This document shows, one piece after another, positions 17,984 through 28,409 of a stretch of DNA of 64,000 nucleotides (within the stretch, counting starts at the first letter, position 1; every line of letters begins with the position of its first letter). Under the pieces are notes generated by a model. The model did no database searches and was not told the origin of the DNA. It saw only the letters and a program-made list of their open reading frames with translations. A program made the position numbers and the translations under genes. This DNA is from Saccharomycopsis phalli (taxonomy: Eukaryota > Ascomycota > Saccharomycetes > Ascoideales > Saccharomycopsidaceae): NCBI GenBank assembly GCA_020342235.1, contig CP073212.1:1674001-1738000 (forward strand), written 5' to 3'.

Positions 17984-19825
17984 ATGGCACCAGCTAAAAA
18001 GAGCGCGAAGCGGAAAGTTGAAGAGGAGTCTGACATTGAAAACGAAGTTTCAAGCAGCGGAGATGAGGCATTGGACTCGAAAATCTCGGAAGATTCTGAG
18101 GATGAATTAGACGATTTGGATGACGAAGAAGAAGACCAGGACGAGGAAGACCAAGAAGAAGGCAAAGAACCGGAAAATAAAAAAAGAAAGACCGAGGAAG
18201 GATCCAACTCACGGGAACAGCATGCCGAGCAGCGAAAGTTGCTCAAGGAAAGAAAACTCAAACGGCATGCTGGAGTAGAGATTGAGCGCATCAAGTCCTT
18301 GTGGGAGAAACTCCGAGTGCGGAATCCGCCAATTGCCAAGCCAGTGAGAGATAAATTGTGCGACGAAATCTGGGAACTCAGTCAGAACTGTATCAAGGAC
18401 TTGGTTTTGAAGCACGATTCGTCACGGGTGGTGCAGACTCTTGTGAAGTACTCGAGCAAGAAGCGACGGGAAATGATCACGCGTGAGTTGAAGGACTATT
18501 ATTATGAGTTGGCGCGGTCTGCCTACGGAAAATACCTTCTTATCAAGCTATTGCATTATGGGACCAAGGAGTCACGTGCACTTATAGTCCAGGAGCTACA
18601 TGGCAAGTTGAAGAAGTTGTTGAAGCACAGAGAAGGAGCCTATGTTGTGGAGGATTTGTTTGTGTTGTACTCGTCTGCCCAGCAGAAGAAGCAGATGCTT
18701 CGGGAGTTCTGGGGCGCAAAATACGCGGTGTTTAAGGACGACTCAGGAAAGTCGATTGAGGAGGTGGTTGAAGGTAACGAGGATGCACGGAACTTGATTG
18801 CTGGGAACTTGAATCAGAGCATAACGTCGTCGGTGAGCAAAGGGTCTACTGGGTTTCAGATCTTGCACTCTGTGATGCGAGAGTATGTGCGGATAGCGAA
18901 CGACGCTGAGTTTGAGGAGTTGATTGAGTTGTTGCAGGACCAGTTGGCGGAGTTGGTGCACACACCAGATGGGTGTGAGGTTGCATGTATTTTGATTGCC
19001 AAGTCGAGCGCAAAGCAGAGAAAGAACATCATCAAGGGCTTGAAGCAGCATACAAACAAGTTGGTGACGAACGAGCACGGGAACTTGGTGCTCTTGACGA
19101 TTTTCTTGACGGTGGACGACACCAAAATGGTGCACAAGTCGTTTGCCGTTGATAGTGCCGAGGAGATGGCGGAGTACATGGGACACAAGTTTGCGCGGCG
19201 GCCGTTTTTGTACTTGTTGTGTGGGTTGGACGGCAAGTATTTCTCGCCGCTGGTGGTAAAGGCGTTGGACAGTTATGTTGAGTTGAGTAAGAAGACGTCC
19301 AAGAAGGACCAGAGTGCGCGAAAGCAGGAGTTGTTGGACAAGTATGCGCCGTCGTTCTACGAGGCATTGGCCAGCCACCACGTCACGATATTCCAGGAGA
19401 ACATTGGGCTCCAATTTGCCTCTGAAGTGCTTGTCCATGCGCCAAGTTGCGGTGCACGGAAGCAGGTTGTGGACATTGTGTTTGGGTTGGTGTTTGACGA
19501 CGAGTTTGTCGCGAAGCCGTTTGCAGGACGGTTCCTCAAGGTGTGTATCCAGGGAGGCCACTGGAATTTCAGTGACAAGACTGTGGTGAAGGACAATGAC
19601 GAGTATCTTGGCGAGGAGTTTGCGTTGCGGATTGCTGGGGACATTGACGACTTGTCGCGGTGGATTGAGGACAAGGACCGGTCGTTTATTGTTGTTGCCT
19701 TGTATGAGACTTTGAAGGGGGGCAAGGGCGAATTTGTCAAGGCTGTGGCGAAGCACAAGAAGGTGTTGAAGAAGATGGGTGAGGAGAATAAAGGTGCGAA
19801 GTTGTTGCTCAAGTTGATTGAGTAA
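17984..19825 (+). CDS. PUF6: Puf6, pumilio-repeat ribosome biogenesis and mRNA-binding protein
   Basis: A 613-residue protein from the ATG at 17984 (MAPAKKSAKRKVEEES). The first ~85 residues alternate basic and highly acidic runs, with a nuclear localisation pattern (KKRK). From ~105 the PUM-HD/PUF6 type repeats begin: LWEKLRVRNPP, IKDLVLKHDSSRVVQTLVKY, YGKYLLIKLLHYG and STGFQILHSVMREYV. A CPL domain covers roughly the last 150 residues (GRFLKVCIQGGHWNF). Puf6 acts in 60S subunit assembly in the nucleolus and represses ASH1 mRNA in baker's yeast. PAC/RRPE-like motifs upstream fit the ribosome-biogenesis regulon. Confidence 0.92.
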   Translation: MAPAKKSAKRKVEEESDIENEVSSSGDEALDSKISEDSEDELDDLDDEEEDQDEEDQEEGKEPENKKRKTEEGSNSREQHAEQRKLLKERKLKRHAGVEIERIKSLWEKLRVRNPPIAKPVRDKLCDEIWELSQNCIKDLVLKHDSSRVVQTLVKYSSKKRREMITRELKDYYYELARSAYGKYLLIKLLHYGTKESRALIVQELHGKLKKLLKHREGAYVVEDLFVLYSSAQQKKQMLREFWGAKYAVFKDDSGKSIEEVVEGNEDARNLIAGNLNQSITSSVSKGSTGFQILHSVMREYVRIANDAEFEELIELLQDQLAELVHTPDGCEVACILIAKSSAKQRKNIIKGLKQHTNKLVTNEHGNLVLLTIFLTVDDTKMVHKSFAVDSAEEMAEYMGHKFARRPFLYLLCGLDGKYFSPLVVKALDSYVELSKKTSKKDQSARKQELLDKYAPSFYEALASHHVTIFQENIGLQFASEVLVHAPSCGARKQVVDIVFGLVFDDEFVAKPFAGRFLKVCIQGGHWNFSDKTVVKDNDEYLGEEFALRIAGDIDDLSRWIEDKDRSFIVVALYETLKGGKGEFVKAVAKHKKVLKKMGEENKGAKLLLKLIE

Positions 19826-19925
19826 GGAGGGAGGTGGAGGGAGGTGGAAGGAGGTGGAATTGGATGTGGAATTAGAGGTCATTGAGTGTGGAGGATTGAA
19901 GGTGGAATTAGAGGTCATTGAGTAG
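19826..19925. repeat. GGAGGTGGAA-rich repeats after PUF6 stop
   Basis: Short GGAGGTGGA units start right after the PUF6 stop codon. They are followed by two copies of GGTGGAATTAGAGGTCATTG-like sequence about 35 bp apart. Confidence 0.65.
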
Positions 19926-20127
19926 CGGATTACATAGTGGCTAATGAGAGTGAATATTAATATTGGGCTGTAGCGATGATCCAGAAAATTGGTTCCTGGC
20001 ACATGTGCACATGGAAAGTGACGGAGCCAATGGTATGAAAGGTATAGTTAACAGAATAGCAACCCCGGATTATGTAGATAGGAAACGGGTGCAGACCGGG
20101 GGAGAGGAAGGGCGGGGGAGGGAAAAA

Positions 20128-20186
20128 GACGAGAAAACGACGAGAAAACGACGAGAAAACGACGAGAAAACGACGGGGAAAACGAC
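20128..20186. repeat. 11-bp tandem repeat, 5 copies
   Basis: The unit GACGAGAAAAC is nearly perfect. It lies in the ADE13 promoter region about 180 bp before the ATG. Confidence 0.9.
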
Positions 20187-20365
20187 AGAGGGCAGAAAAA
20201 GGCAAAGAACAACAATAAATCCAGCCATGGCGAAATATCAATACGGAGCGACACATGGTATCCCAAATGATACCCCGAGCGATGTGCACACGTGACGCGA
20301 CTGGCTGCATAAGCTTAAGAACCACTGCCTGCATAGGTTGAGAATTTTTACACTGACTCATTACC

Positions 20366-21811
20366 ATGTCCAACGATTCTTACGCTACACCACTCTCATC
20401 TCGGTATGCCTCCGAGGAAATGTCGCTGATATTCTCCTTGCGAAACCGTTTCTCCACCTGGAGAAAATTGTGGCTCACGCTTGCACAAGCTGAAAAAGCC
20501 GTGGGGCTTGAGATCATCACCGACGACGCGATCGCGCAGATGGAAAAGCACCTTGAGATCACCGACGAGGAGATCGAGGCGGCAAAGATCCAGGAAGCCA
20601 TTGTCCGGCACGATGTCATGGCGCACGTGCACGTTTTCGGCGAGACATGTCCCAAGGCCGCTGGTATTATTCACTTGGGGGCCACCAGTTGTTATGTGAC
20701 GGACAATGCCGACTTGATTTTCCTCAGAGACGCCTACGACGTGCTCATTCCAAAGTTGGTCAATGTCATTGACCGGTTGTCGCAGTTTGCCCTTGAGTAC
20801 AAGGCGTTGCCGGTCTTGGGGTGGACCCATTTCCAGCCAGCGCAGTTGACCACCGTCGGCAAGAGAGCCACGTTGTGGTTGCAGGAGTTGTTGTGGGACT
20901 TGCGGAACATTGTCCGTGCCAGAAACGACTTGGGGCTCCGAGGCGCAAAGGGAACCACAGGAACCCAAGCGTCGTTCTTGTCATTGTTCCATGGTGATCA
21001 CGACAAGGTCGAGAAGCTTGACGAGAAGATCGTCGAGTTGCTTGGATTCAAGTTCGCCTACCCTGTCACCGGGCAGACATACTCCCGGAAAATCGACATT
21101 GACGTCTTGGCCCCATTGGCCAGCTTGGGAGCAACTGCTCACAAGATGGCCACCGACATCCGGTTGTTGGCAAACCTCAAGGAGGTCGAGGAGCCGTTTG
21201 AAAAGTCCCAGATCGGATCCTCGGCCATGGCCTACAAGCGTAACCCAATGCGCAGCGAGCGGGTCTGCTCGTTGTCCCGTCACCTTGGCAGCTTATTCAC
21301 CGACGCAGTCCAAACCGCATCGGTTCAGTGGTTCGAGCGTACCTTGGACGACTCCGCCATCCGCAGAGTCACGCTTCCATCCGCGTTCCTCACCGCCGAC
21401 ATCATCTTGTCCACGCTCTTGAACATCACATCGGGGCTCGTGGTCTATCCAAAGGTCATTGCCCGCCGTATCAGCTCAGAGTTGCCGTTCATGGCCACTG
21501 AGAACATCATCATGGCCATGGTCGAGGCCGGCGCATCCAGACAAGAGTGCCACGAAGAAATCCGTGTCTTGTCGCACCAGGCCAGTGCAGTCGTAAAGCA
21601 GCAGGGCGGTGACAACGACTTGATCGAGCGCATCAAGGCCACCGCGTACTTCAAGCCGGTCCACGACAAATTGGACGCGTTGTTGGACCCTTCTACGTTT
21701 GTGGGCCGTGCTCCAGAACAGACTGAAAAGTTTGTCAAGACCGACGTTGCCAAGGCCTTGGAACCATTCAAGCACTACATCACCAGCACCAACGTCAGCT
21801 TGAATGTCTAA
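20366..21811 (+). CDS. ADE13: adenylosuccinate lyase
   Basis: A 481-residue enzyme, the usual length for Ade13. It performs two steps of purine synthesis: cleavage of SAICAR to AICAR and of adenylosuccinate to AMP, releasing fumarate. The superfamily signature [10 protein letters not shown] covers residues 285-294. MAHVHVFG (85-92) and GWTHFQPAQ (152-160) hold active-site residues, and [14 protein letters not shown] is conserved. The sequence is collinear with baker's yeast Ade13 throughout. Codon 21 is CTG (after EEMS), where the baker's yeast protein has Ala, so Ser would fit as well as or better than Leu. The start ATG lies in TTACCATGTCC. Confidence 0.97.
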   Translation: MSNDSYATPLSSRYASEEMSLIFSLRNRFSTWRKLWLTLAQAEKAVGLEIITDDAIAQMEKHLEITDEEIEAAKIQEAIVRHDVMAHVHVFGETCPKAAGIIHLGATSCYVTDNADLIFLRDAYDVLIPKLVNVIDRLSQFALEYKALPVLGWTHFQPAQLTTVGKRATLWLQELLWDLRNIVRARNDLGLRGAKGTTGTQASFLSLFHGDHDKVEKLDEKIVELLGFKFAYPVTGQTYSRKIDIDVLAPLASLGATAHKMATDIRLLANLKEVEEPFEKSQIGSSAMAYKRNPMRSERVCSLSRHLGSLFTDAVQTASVQWFERTLDDSAIRRVTLPSAFLTADIILSTLLNITSGLVVYPKVIARRISSELPFMATENIIMAMVEAGASRQECHEEIRVLSHQASAVVKQQGGDNDLIERIKATAYFKPVHDKLDALLDPSTFVGRAPEQTEKFVKTDVAKALEPFKHYITSTNVSLNV

Positions 21812-22421
21812 GGCAGCGGTCGCCGCTAACTGTATGTTGTATTACATGTTTCTTAGCAATGTAGGGCACATTACCCGTGTCTAGAACAGTGGTTTGCTTC
21901 ATTGGAATTCGTCAAGCGCGGTTAGCTTCACTTGAAATTGGTCATGCGGTCCGTCAAACAATATATTACCTGTGCCTCGTACTACTTGGCGCATTGGCAA
22001 CGCGGTTCGTGTAATTTTATTATGGTTCTTCCTGTACCAGTCGCTTCAACTGCCTCTCTAAGGAAATAGACCAATTGCTTCCGTATCTTGACCCCTCGAC
22101 CTCAAAGATACCCCATCTTGGCATTACCCTTACTATAAAACGATTTATCAACTTGGTTGGTGAGATTATCATGAACAATTAACAAATTGGGCAAAGTAGC
22201 TCGAGCAAACTCGATCCCCTCAACCTACATTAGTACTCAACTCCTCACCACCCCTTCTCGTGCCGAGAAAATTGCCAATTTAGTTTGACGTTAATTTTCT
22301 CCTTGGTTCCAAGGCTATTAATTGTGTCACTGTTCAGATTATGTGGGGTTTCATCATGTTATGCTCCTCCGCTTGCCCAACATCGTATATAAACTATACA
22401 TAATCTGTCGTAGAATAAACC
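21812..22421. promoter_or_regulatory. promoter of permease copy 1 with block duplicated before copy 2
   Basis: The segment 22114-22421 aligns with 24615-24912. Both contain CATCTTGGCATTACCC, a shared CCCCTTCTCGTGCCGAGAAA core, and a CTTGCCCAA element shortly before a TATATAA box (22386-22393 here). Confidence 0.75.
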
Positions 22422-23966
22422 ATGTCTGATGAAGAATTAAAGGCTCAGGCCATTGGCTTGGAACATCCAAGCGAAAAAAGTTCCGTCATAAAGCAAGAGA
22501 TTGATGAAAAGTCTGGCAAGTACGATGAAGCCGCCAAATACGATGAGTCTGACATCGAGTACTCGCCACAGGAATTAAAGAAGATCATCCGCAAGGCTGA
22601 TTGGGTCATCTTACCCTTGATCTGCGTCTCCTACATATTTTTCTACATTGACAAGACCACGCTCGCATATGCTGCCATCTTCGGTATCACCGAAGATTTG
22701 AACCTCAAAGGAGACCGTTACAATTGGCTCTCGTCGCTCTTTTACTTTGGATTCATGGCATGGGGTTTCCCAAACAATTTCTTTTTGATTAAATTACCTG
22801 TTGGCAAATTCTTGGCCTTTAACATCTTCTTGTGGGGTGTCTTGCTTATGATCCAGGCTGCTTGTCCCTCTTATGGCGCACTATTGGCTCTTCGGTTCCT
22901 TTGTGGAGCTTTTGAGTCAATTGCTGATCCAGCATTTCTCTTGATTACTTCCATGTGGTACACCAGAAGACAGCAACCAATGAGAATTGGTGTCTGGTTC
23001 TGTTGTAACGGGCTAGGCATTGCATTCGGAGGTCTTCTAGGTTACGGAATTGGTCACATCAAGGGCGCGCTTCCTTCATGGAAGTATGAGTTCCTTATAA
23101 TTGGTGCATTATGTGCCTTTTGGGGTATAATGATTGCCATTTTTATGCCAGACAGTCCGCTTCATGCCAGATTCCTATCCGAAAGAGAGAAGAAGGTCTT
23201 GGTGCACAGTCTTCGTGAAAATCAGACGGGGATCGAAACCAAGGTATTTAAGGTGAATCAGATGATTGAAGCATTTAAAGATCCAAAAATGTACTTTCTT
23301 GCTGCCATTGCTGGGATAGGTAATGTTCAAAACGGGGCTATTACAAACTTTGGTACACTCATCACCATGGGCTTTGGGTACAGTACGTTGCTCACCACAG
23401 TGCTTCAGGTTCCATTTGGGATTTTTATTGTTGTGTGTATCATTGCCTGTATTTTCTTTCAGGATTATTTTATTATCAAGCTGAAGAAAAATTTGAGAAT
23501 TGTCTTTGCCATTATTTTCAATCTCATCAACATTGCAGGCTGTTTTGGGTTGCGTTTCGTCCCCCAGGACAAAAAGGCTGGTAAGTTGATTTGCTACTAT
23601 TTAACTGGTGCTGGTAATGCCGCATTTGTATTGGTATTGTCACTCAGTACTAGTAATGTTGCAGGATATACAAAGAAGATTGTCTTTAATATCTCCATGT
23701 TCATGGGGTACTGTATCGGGAATATCGTTGGGCCATTCTTATGCAAAACCAATCAGGCCCCTACGTATCCTTTGGGCTTTGGAGCAATGATCTTTTGTAA
23801 CATTTTAGATATTGTTGTCGTTTTTGTAATGTTACTATACCTTAGGTGGGAAAACGCAAGAAGAGATAAAGAACAAGGAATAAGACATGGTGATGTGATT
23901 GAAAATACCTATGTTTTTGACGATCAGACTGATTTTGAAAACAGGAATTTTAGATATGTATACTGA
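22422..23966 (+). CDS. MFS permease, Dal5/Thi73 (anion:cation symporter) family, copy 1
   Basis: A 514-residue protein with about 12 membrane segments flanked by ~60 polar residues at the N-terminus and ~45 at the C-terminus. Family marks include RKADWVILPLICVSYIFFYI, then DKTTLAYAAIFGITEDL at TM1-TM2, and ITSMWYTRRQQPMRIGVW at TM4-TM5. It ends FENRNFRYVY. Relatives import organic anions such as allantoate, ureidosuccinate, nicotinate or other carboxylates at the plasma membrane. The substrate cannot be read here. The second copy at 24913 is similar along its whole length, and the promoters are also related, so this is a recent tandem duplication. Variation between copies clusters in some membrane segments. 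Confidence 0.88.
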   Translation: MSDEELKAQAIGLEHPSEKSSVIKQEIDEKSGKYDEAAKYDESDIEYSPQELKKIIRKADWVILPLICVSYIFFYIDKTTLAYAAIFGITEDLNLKGDRYNWLSSLFYFGFMAWGFPNNFFLIKLPVGKFLAFNIFLWGVLLMIQAACPSYGALLALRFLCGAFESIADPAFLLITSMWYTRRQQPMRIGVWFCCNGLGIAFGGLLGYGIGHIKGALPSWKYEFLIIGALCAFWGIMIAIFMPDSPLHARFLSEREKKVLVHSLRENQTGIETKVFKVNQMIEAFKDPKMYFLAAIAGIGNVQNGAITNFGTLITMGFGYSTLLTTVLQVPFGIFIVVCIIACIFFQDYFIIKLKKNLRIVFAIIFNLINIAGCFGLRFVPQDKKAGKLICYYLTGAGNAAFVLVLSLSTSNVAGYTKKIVFNISMFMGYCIGNIVGPFLCKTNQAPTYPLGFGAMIFCNILDIVVVFVMLLYLRWENARRDKEQGIRHGDVIENTYVFDDQTDFENRNFRYVY

Positions 23967-24614
23967 GCTTTAGGTCGTGAAGTAGAAAAATAATACCTTT
24001 GCGGTGTTATTTCACATCCTAAAATTTTGTGTTGTGATAGTTGGATGCCTACAAATGTTTGTATAGGCACAATTACTTCATAGGTCTCTGTATGTCGTGA
24101 TAAATAATTGTCACTAGTATTAGAGAAGGAAGAAGGCTTTGTGTTTAATTGAGGTGGTATATAATTGTGTTTTGTTATTCCTTTAGAATTGAATGACTGG
24201 TTGTTATATGTGTTCAGTGTGTATCCAATATGTGTGTTATTCAGCTAAGTTGATGAACGACTTAGCTTCTATTTTTATTGTAGTAATTTCAACGCCCATT
24301 TAAAATAAATGATATACGAGTGTGAAATACACCGTGTATGTACTACTGGCTCACATGTATTCATGACCAAACAAATGTGAATCACCTATAAAGGTCTGAT
24401 GATCTCGATGATTTTATACATACGTAATAATACTAAATATAAAAAGCATGTTATCATGATACCATGTATATGGGATAAGTTTGTTTATCACAATAAAAGG
24501 AGAAATGAGTTTTACAATTTTGAACCAACTTCCAATCAACATAAGTCGGTTCAAGCGCCCTCTAACTTGATAGTTTAATTGTTTCCGTGCATTAACCCTC
24601 ATATTTAAAAAAAC

Positions 24615-24912
24615 CATCTTGGCATTACCCCTATTATAGAACTATTTATTAAGTTGGCGTAGAAATTAATATGAACAATTGACAAATCGGGACAAGTAGC
24701 TTGAGCAAACTTGATCCCCTCAACCTATATTAGTGCACAATTCCTCATCACCCCTTCTCGTGCCGAGAAAATTGCCAATTTAGTTTGGCATTTCCTCTTG
24801 GCTGTAAAGCCGTTTTGTCATTACGTAAATAATGTGGGGTTTCATTATTATAATATCTTCCACTTGCCCAATATCCTATATAAGTAAGAGGTAATCTGTC
24901 CTATATTATAAC
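24615..24912. promoter_or_regulatory. duplicated promoter of permease copy 2
   Basis: Aligned with 22114-22421, including CCCCTTCTCGTGCCGAGAAA and CTTGCCCAA followed by TATATAAG (24878-24885). The adjoining 23967-24614 shows no gene. Confidence 0.75.
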
Positions 24913-26457
24913 ATGTCCGAAGAAGAATTAAAGGCTCAGGCAATTGGTTTGGAGCCTCCAAGCGAAAATAGTTCAGTAATAAAGCAAGAAATTGACGAAA
25001 AAACTGTTAATTACGATGAAGCCGCTAAATACGATGAAGCTGATATTGAGTACTCGCCACAGGAGCTAAAGAAGATCATCCGCAAGGCTGATTGGGTCAT
25101 CTTACCCTTGATCTGCGTCTCCTACATATTTTTCTACGTTGACAAGACCACACTTGGGTATGCTGCCATTTTTGGCATCACCGAAGATTTGAAACTCAAA
25201 GGAGATCGCTACAATTGGCTCTCGTCGCTCTTTTATTTTGGATTCATGGCATGGGGCTTTCCAAGTAATTACTTTCTAATTAAATTACCTGTTGGCAAAT
25301 TCTTGGCCTTTTACATATTTTTGTGGGGTGTCTTGCTTATGATCCAGGCTGCTTGTCCCTCTTATGGCGCACTATTGGCTCTTCGGTTCCTTTGTGGAGC
25401 TTTTGAGTCAATTGCTGATCCAGCATTTCTCTTGATTACTTCCATGTGGTACACCAGAAGACAGCAACCAATGAGAATTGGTATCTGGTACTCCTTCATT
25501 GGTGTTGGTATTGCATTCGGAGGCCTTTTAGGTTACGGAATTGGTCACATCAAGGGCGCACTTACCTCATGGAAGTATGAGTTCCTTATCATTGGTGCAT
25601 TATGTTCTGCATGGGGTATAGTACTTGCTATTTTTTTGCCAGACAGTCCACTTCGTGCCAGATTCCTATCCGAAAGAGAGAAGAAGGTCTTGGTGCATAG
25701 TCTTCGTGAAAATCAGACGGGAATCGAAACCAAGGTATTTAAGGTGAATCAGATGATTGAAGCATTCCAAGACCCAAAATTATACTTTCTTGCTGGTGTT
25801 ACAATGCTAGGTAATGTTCAAAATGGAGCTATTACAAACTTTGGTACACTCATCACCAAGGGTTTTGGGTACAGTACGTTGCTCACCACAGTTCTCCAAA
25901 TCCCGTATGGTGCTTTCAATGTTCTTTGTATTGTTGCCGGTATCTTCATACAGGATTATTTCATCACCAGACTGAAGAAGAAATTGAGAATTGTCTTTGC
26001 CATTCTTTTCGATCTTGTCAACATTGCGGGCTGTTTTGGATTGCGTTTCGTCCCCCAGGACAAAAAGGCTGGTAAGTTGATTTGCTACTATCTAACTGGT
26101 GCTGGTAATGCCGCATTTGTGTTGTTATTGTCTCTCAGTACTAGTAATGTTGCAGGATATACAAAGAAGATTGTCTTTAACTGCACCATGTTCATGGGGT
26201 ACTGTATTGGGAATATTATTGGGCCATTCTTATGCAAAACCAATCAGGCCCCTACGTATCCTTTGGGCTTTGGAGCAATGATATTTTGTAATGTTTTAGG
26301 AGTTGTCATTCTTTTTTTTATGATATTATACTTCAGATGGGAAAACGCAAAAAGAGATAAAGAGCAAGGAATAGCACATGGTGATGTGGTTGAAAATACC
26401 TATGTATTTGAGGACCAGACTGATTTTGAAAATAGGAACTTCAGATATATATACTAA
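24913..26457 (+). CDS. MFS permease, Dal5/Thi73 family, copy 2
   Basis: A 514-residue paralogue of the gene at 22422, with the same length and topology. Most differences are conservative or in membrane segments (IGVWFCCNGLG versus IGIWYSFIGVG; AAIAGIGNVQNG versus AGVTMLGNVQNG). A 162 bp stretch (25321-25482) is identical to 22830-22991, while surrounding DNA shows many silent changes, which suggests local gene conversion. The start MSEEELKAQAIGLEPPSE mirrors MSDEELKAQAIGLEHPSE. The same family reasoning applies: an organic anion importer of unknown substrate. Two copies with similar promoters may give dosage or slightly different substrate range. Confidence 0.88.
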   Translation: MSEEELKAQAIGLEPPSENSSVIKQEIDEKTVNYDEAAKYDEADIEYSPQELKKIIRKADWVILPLICVSYIFFYVDKTTLGYAAIFGITEDLKLKGDRYNWLSSLFYFGFMAWGFPSNYFLIKLPVGKFLAFYIFLWGVLLMIQAACPSYGALLALRFLCGAFESIADPAFLLITSMWYTRRQQPMRIGIWYSFIGVGIAFGGLLGYGIGHIKGALTSWKYEFLIIGALCSAWGIVLAIFLPDSPLRARFLSEREKKVLVHSLRENQTGIETKVFKVNQMIEAFQDPKLYFLAGVTMLGNVQNGAITNFGTLITKGFGYSTLLTTVLQIPYGAFNVLCIVAGIFIQDYFITRLKKKLRIVFAILFDLVNIAGCFGLRFVPQDKKAGKLICYYLTGAGNAAFVLLLSLSTSNVAGYTKKIVFNCTMFMGYCIGNIIGPFLCKTNQAPTYPLGFGAMIFCNVLGVVILFFMILYFRWENAKRDKEQGIAHGDVVENTYVFEDQTDFENRNFRYIY

Positions 26458-27190
26458 ACATTGGGTCACAGTAAAACATTGATACCTTTGAAGTATTATT
26501 TCATGCCCTAAAATTTTGAAGTGCCGATAAGTCATTAAATGTGTTTTATTATGATTGTTATAGTTTTTTTTAAATTTGTGATAATAAGTATGGGTTTTGT
26601 ACTTGTTCTGTGATATTTTGTAGTGAGGAGGGGCGGCTAAAGATGAAGAGTAAGGCAGTGACTCAGTCATGTCGGTTGTGTTAACTTAAATTATTGTAAC
26701 ACTTGGACGGATTCTCAAAAGCGGTAATAATTTCCAGAATAAACCATTATTTCATAGTAATTTTCCTACTTGTGCTTTTTAACATAAAGCCCTGTAAGTG
26801 TGTAAGTGGGGTGGTTAATATATTTATCAAATGTCCGAGATTCTAAAGATCTAATACCAGTGACAATTACCATTGCTCTCTATATTTAGCAATATAACGA
26901 CTGAATGGTATTTGGGTTATTTTATACAAATTATTCGATTAGCCTCCACCATGACAGTCCAAGAGCTTCTATTGTGCTGGAATCTCTGTACTGACTTTCA
27001 TCTTTGCTAGGAAATGATACTATTAAATATTGTGTAAGAATGACCTTTTTTTGGTCTTTTCTACTTTCCATTTGTAAATCTACTACCTTGACGGACTGGA
27101 GTACGGATCGACGAGTTCTTCAAACATTACATACGTGAACCTAAAACCGCTCATGAGACATTGGTACTCTAGTAGCCATGCTACCTGCGG
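26458..27190. other. intergenic, no gene seen
   Basis: AT-rich 3' flank of permease copy 2. A 114-codon minus-strand frame overlapping the permease end has no family likeness. Confidence 0.5.
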
Positions 27191-27248
27191 TATATATAGG
27201 CATTCTTCTCTCTCAATTCAGAAGCGAATATATTTTAAGTATATTACA
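27191..27248 (-). mobile_element. LTR-like remnant F
   Basis: The reverse strand reads TGTAATATA, then after a gap AAAATATATTCGCTTC, then a TATATATA box. It shares end and core with the copies at 33238, 39054-39107, 50413 and 62285. It lies ~185 bp from tRNA-Arg. Confidence 0.45.
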
Positions 27249-27431
27249 TACTGAGTCTTTTGGCTATTCATGAGACCAAAATATAAAGATTGTGGTTGGC
27301 CCGTAAGTAGTGGGTATGTACACCAAGTATTATAATTGGTGACAATAAAAAAATTTTCGTATCGAGAAATTAAAAACTACTTGAAATGGTTAACGATCAT
27401 TAACAATAATTCAAGTTAGATCAAAAAATGA

Positions 27432-27550
27432 AGCCCACGAGGGGACTCGAACCCCCAATCCCCTGATATCCACCGAGAGAATAAACTCTCATATGCCAAA
27501 CACTGTTTAGTATTCGAAGTCAGATGCCTTAACCATTGGGCCACGCGAGC
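27432..27550 (-). tRNA. tRNA-Arg (anticodon UCG) with 46-nt intron
   Basis: The reverse strand folds as a cloverleaf. The acceptor is GCTCGCG/CGTGGGC with one U-G and one G-U pair. The D arm is GCC-CAATGGTTAA-GGC, the anticodon stem TCTGA/TCAGG and the T arm GGGGG-TTCGAGT-CCCCT. The seven-base loop CTTCGAA places TCG as anticodon, reading CGA. The intron (plus-strand 27468-27513) lies in the canonical position after base 37. Mature length is 72 nt plus discriminator U. Confidence 0.9.
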
Positions 27551-28409
27551 TCTCATTGGCAGAAAAAATTTTTAGATAGTCTAGACTGTTAAAAAGGAAT
27601 CACAAAGGGTAAAGTGATAAATAATGTAATGACAAAGGTAGAATATGACAAATGGCATCATACATGGTATTGTGGAGGGTGGGCCATCTCTTATCAATGC
27701 AGTGCTGGTTCAAAGAAGTGAATAAAAGCCGTTTTGAGCACAAGAGTATATGTAAGTAATAGCTAAATCGCTGGGTATTGTTAGTAACGTAAAGTACTAC
27801 TGATTATATGCAACGCTACAGATTGATGTGTAACTTGGTTTTCTTTCTGCCATGAATGTCAAGCCGAGGTGATCTAGATTTCAGGATTATACATACTGGT
27901 TGAACAATGTATCATATTGGTGCCTTACCGATCATTCCATAGATTCTCTCCACGGCTCTATTTTTAATTATCCTAATTTTCATGCCGTGTTGCCTAAGAG
28001 GGTTTAGACTGAACCATGATAATCATTGAGATAGGTATTGGAAATGCACGCATTGCACCAAACTACGTTGGAATTTCTAGTATATATTGTAATTAAGCGT
28101 ATATCATATTGAGGCAGAGTTTCGTAAATCTCTATACAGTTGACAGGTCAGGCACTGCGAGGCAATTGAATTAATATTGGATCGCACTTTTGGGTGTATG
28201 TCATGAATTTTCAGCAGAACCCATACAAACACAACGGGTCATTGTTTCTGATGTACGTTAGTGAATGTGCTTAATCCATTACAAGTCCATTTGTCAGTTT
28301 CAATGTAAAACTTGCAATGGCGACGACTGATTTCCCGACAATGTGGGAACAGTTGGGTCTAGTATACCGATGTTATTCCAGTCATATCAATTAACATATA
28401 CCAATCCGA
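27551..28409. other. intergenic, no gene seen
   Basis: AT-rich region between tRNA-Arg and the phospholipase B stop. No open frame, repeat or structured element is recognised. Confidence 0.5.

Noticed and set aside
18743-20002. 419-codon minus-strand frame opposite PUF6
   Set aside because: It is the shadow of PUF6, with Leu/Gln/Arg-rich composition typical of antisense to TTG/AAG-rich coding.
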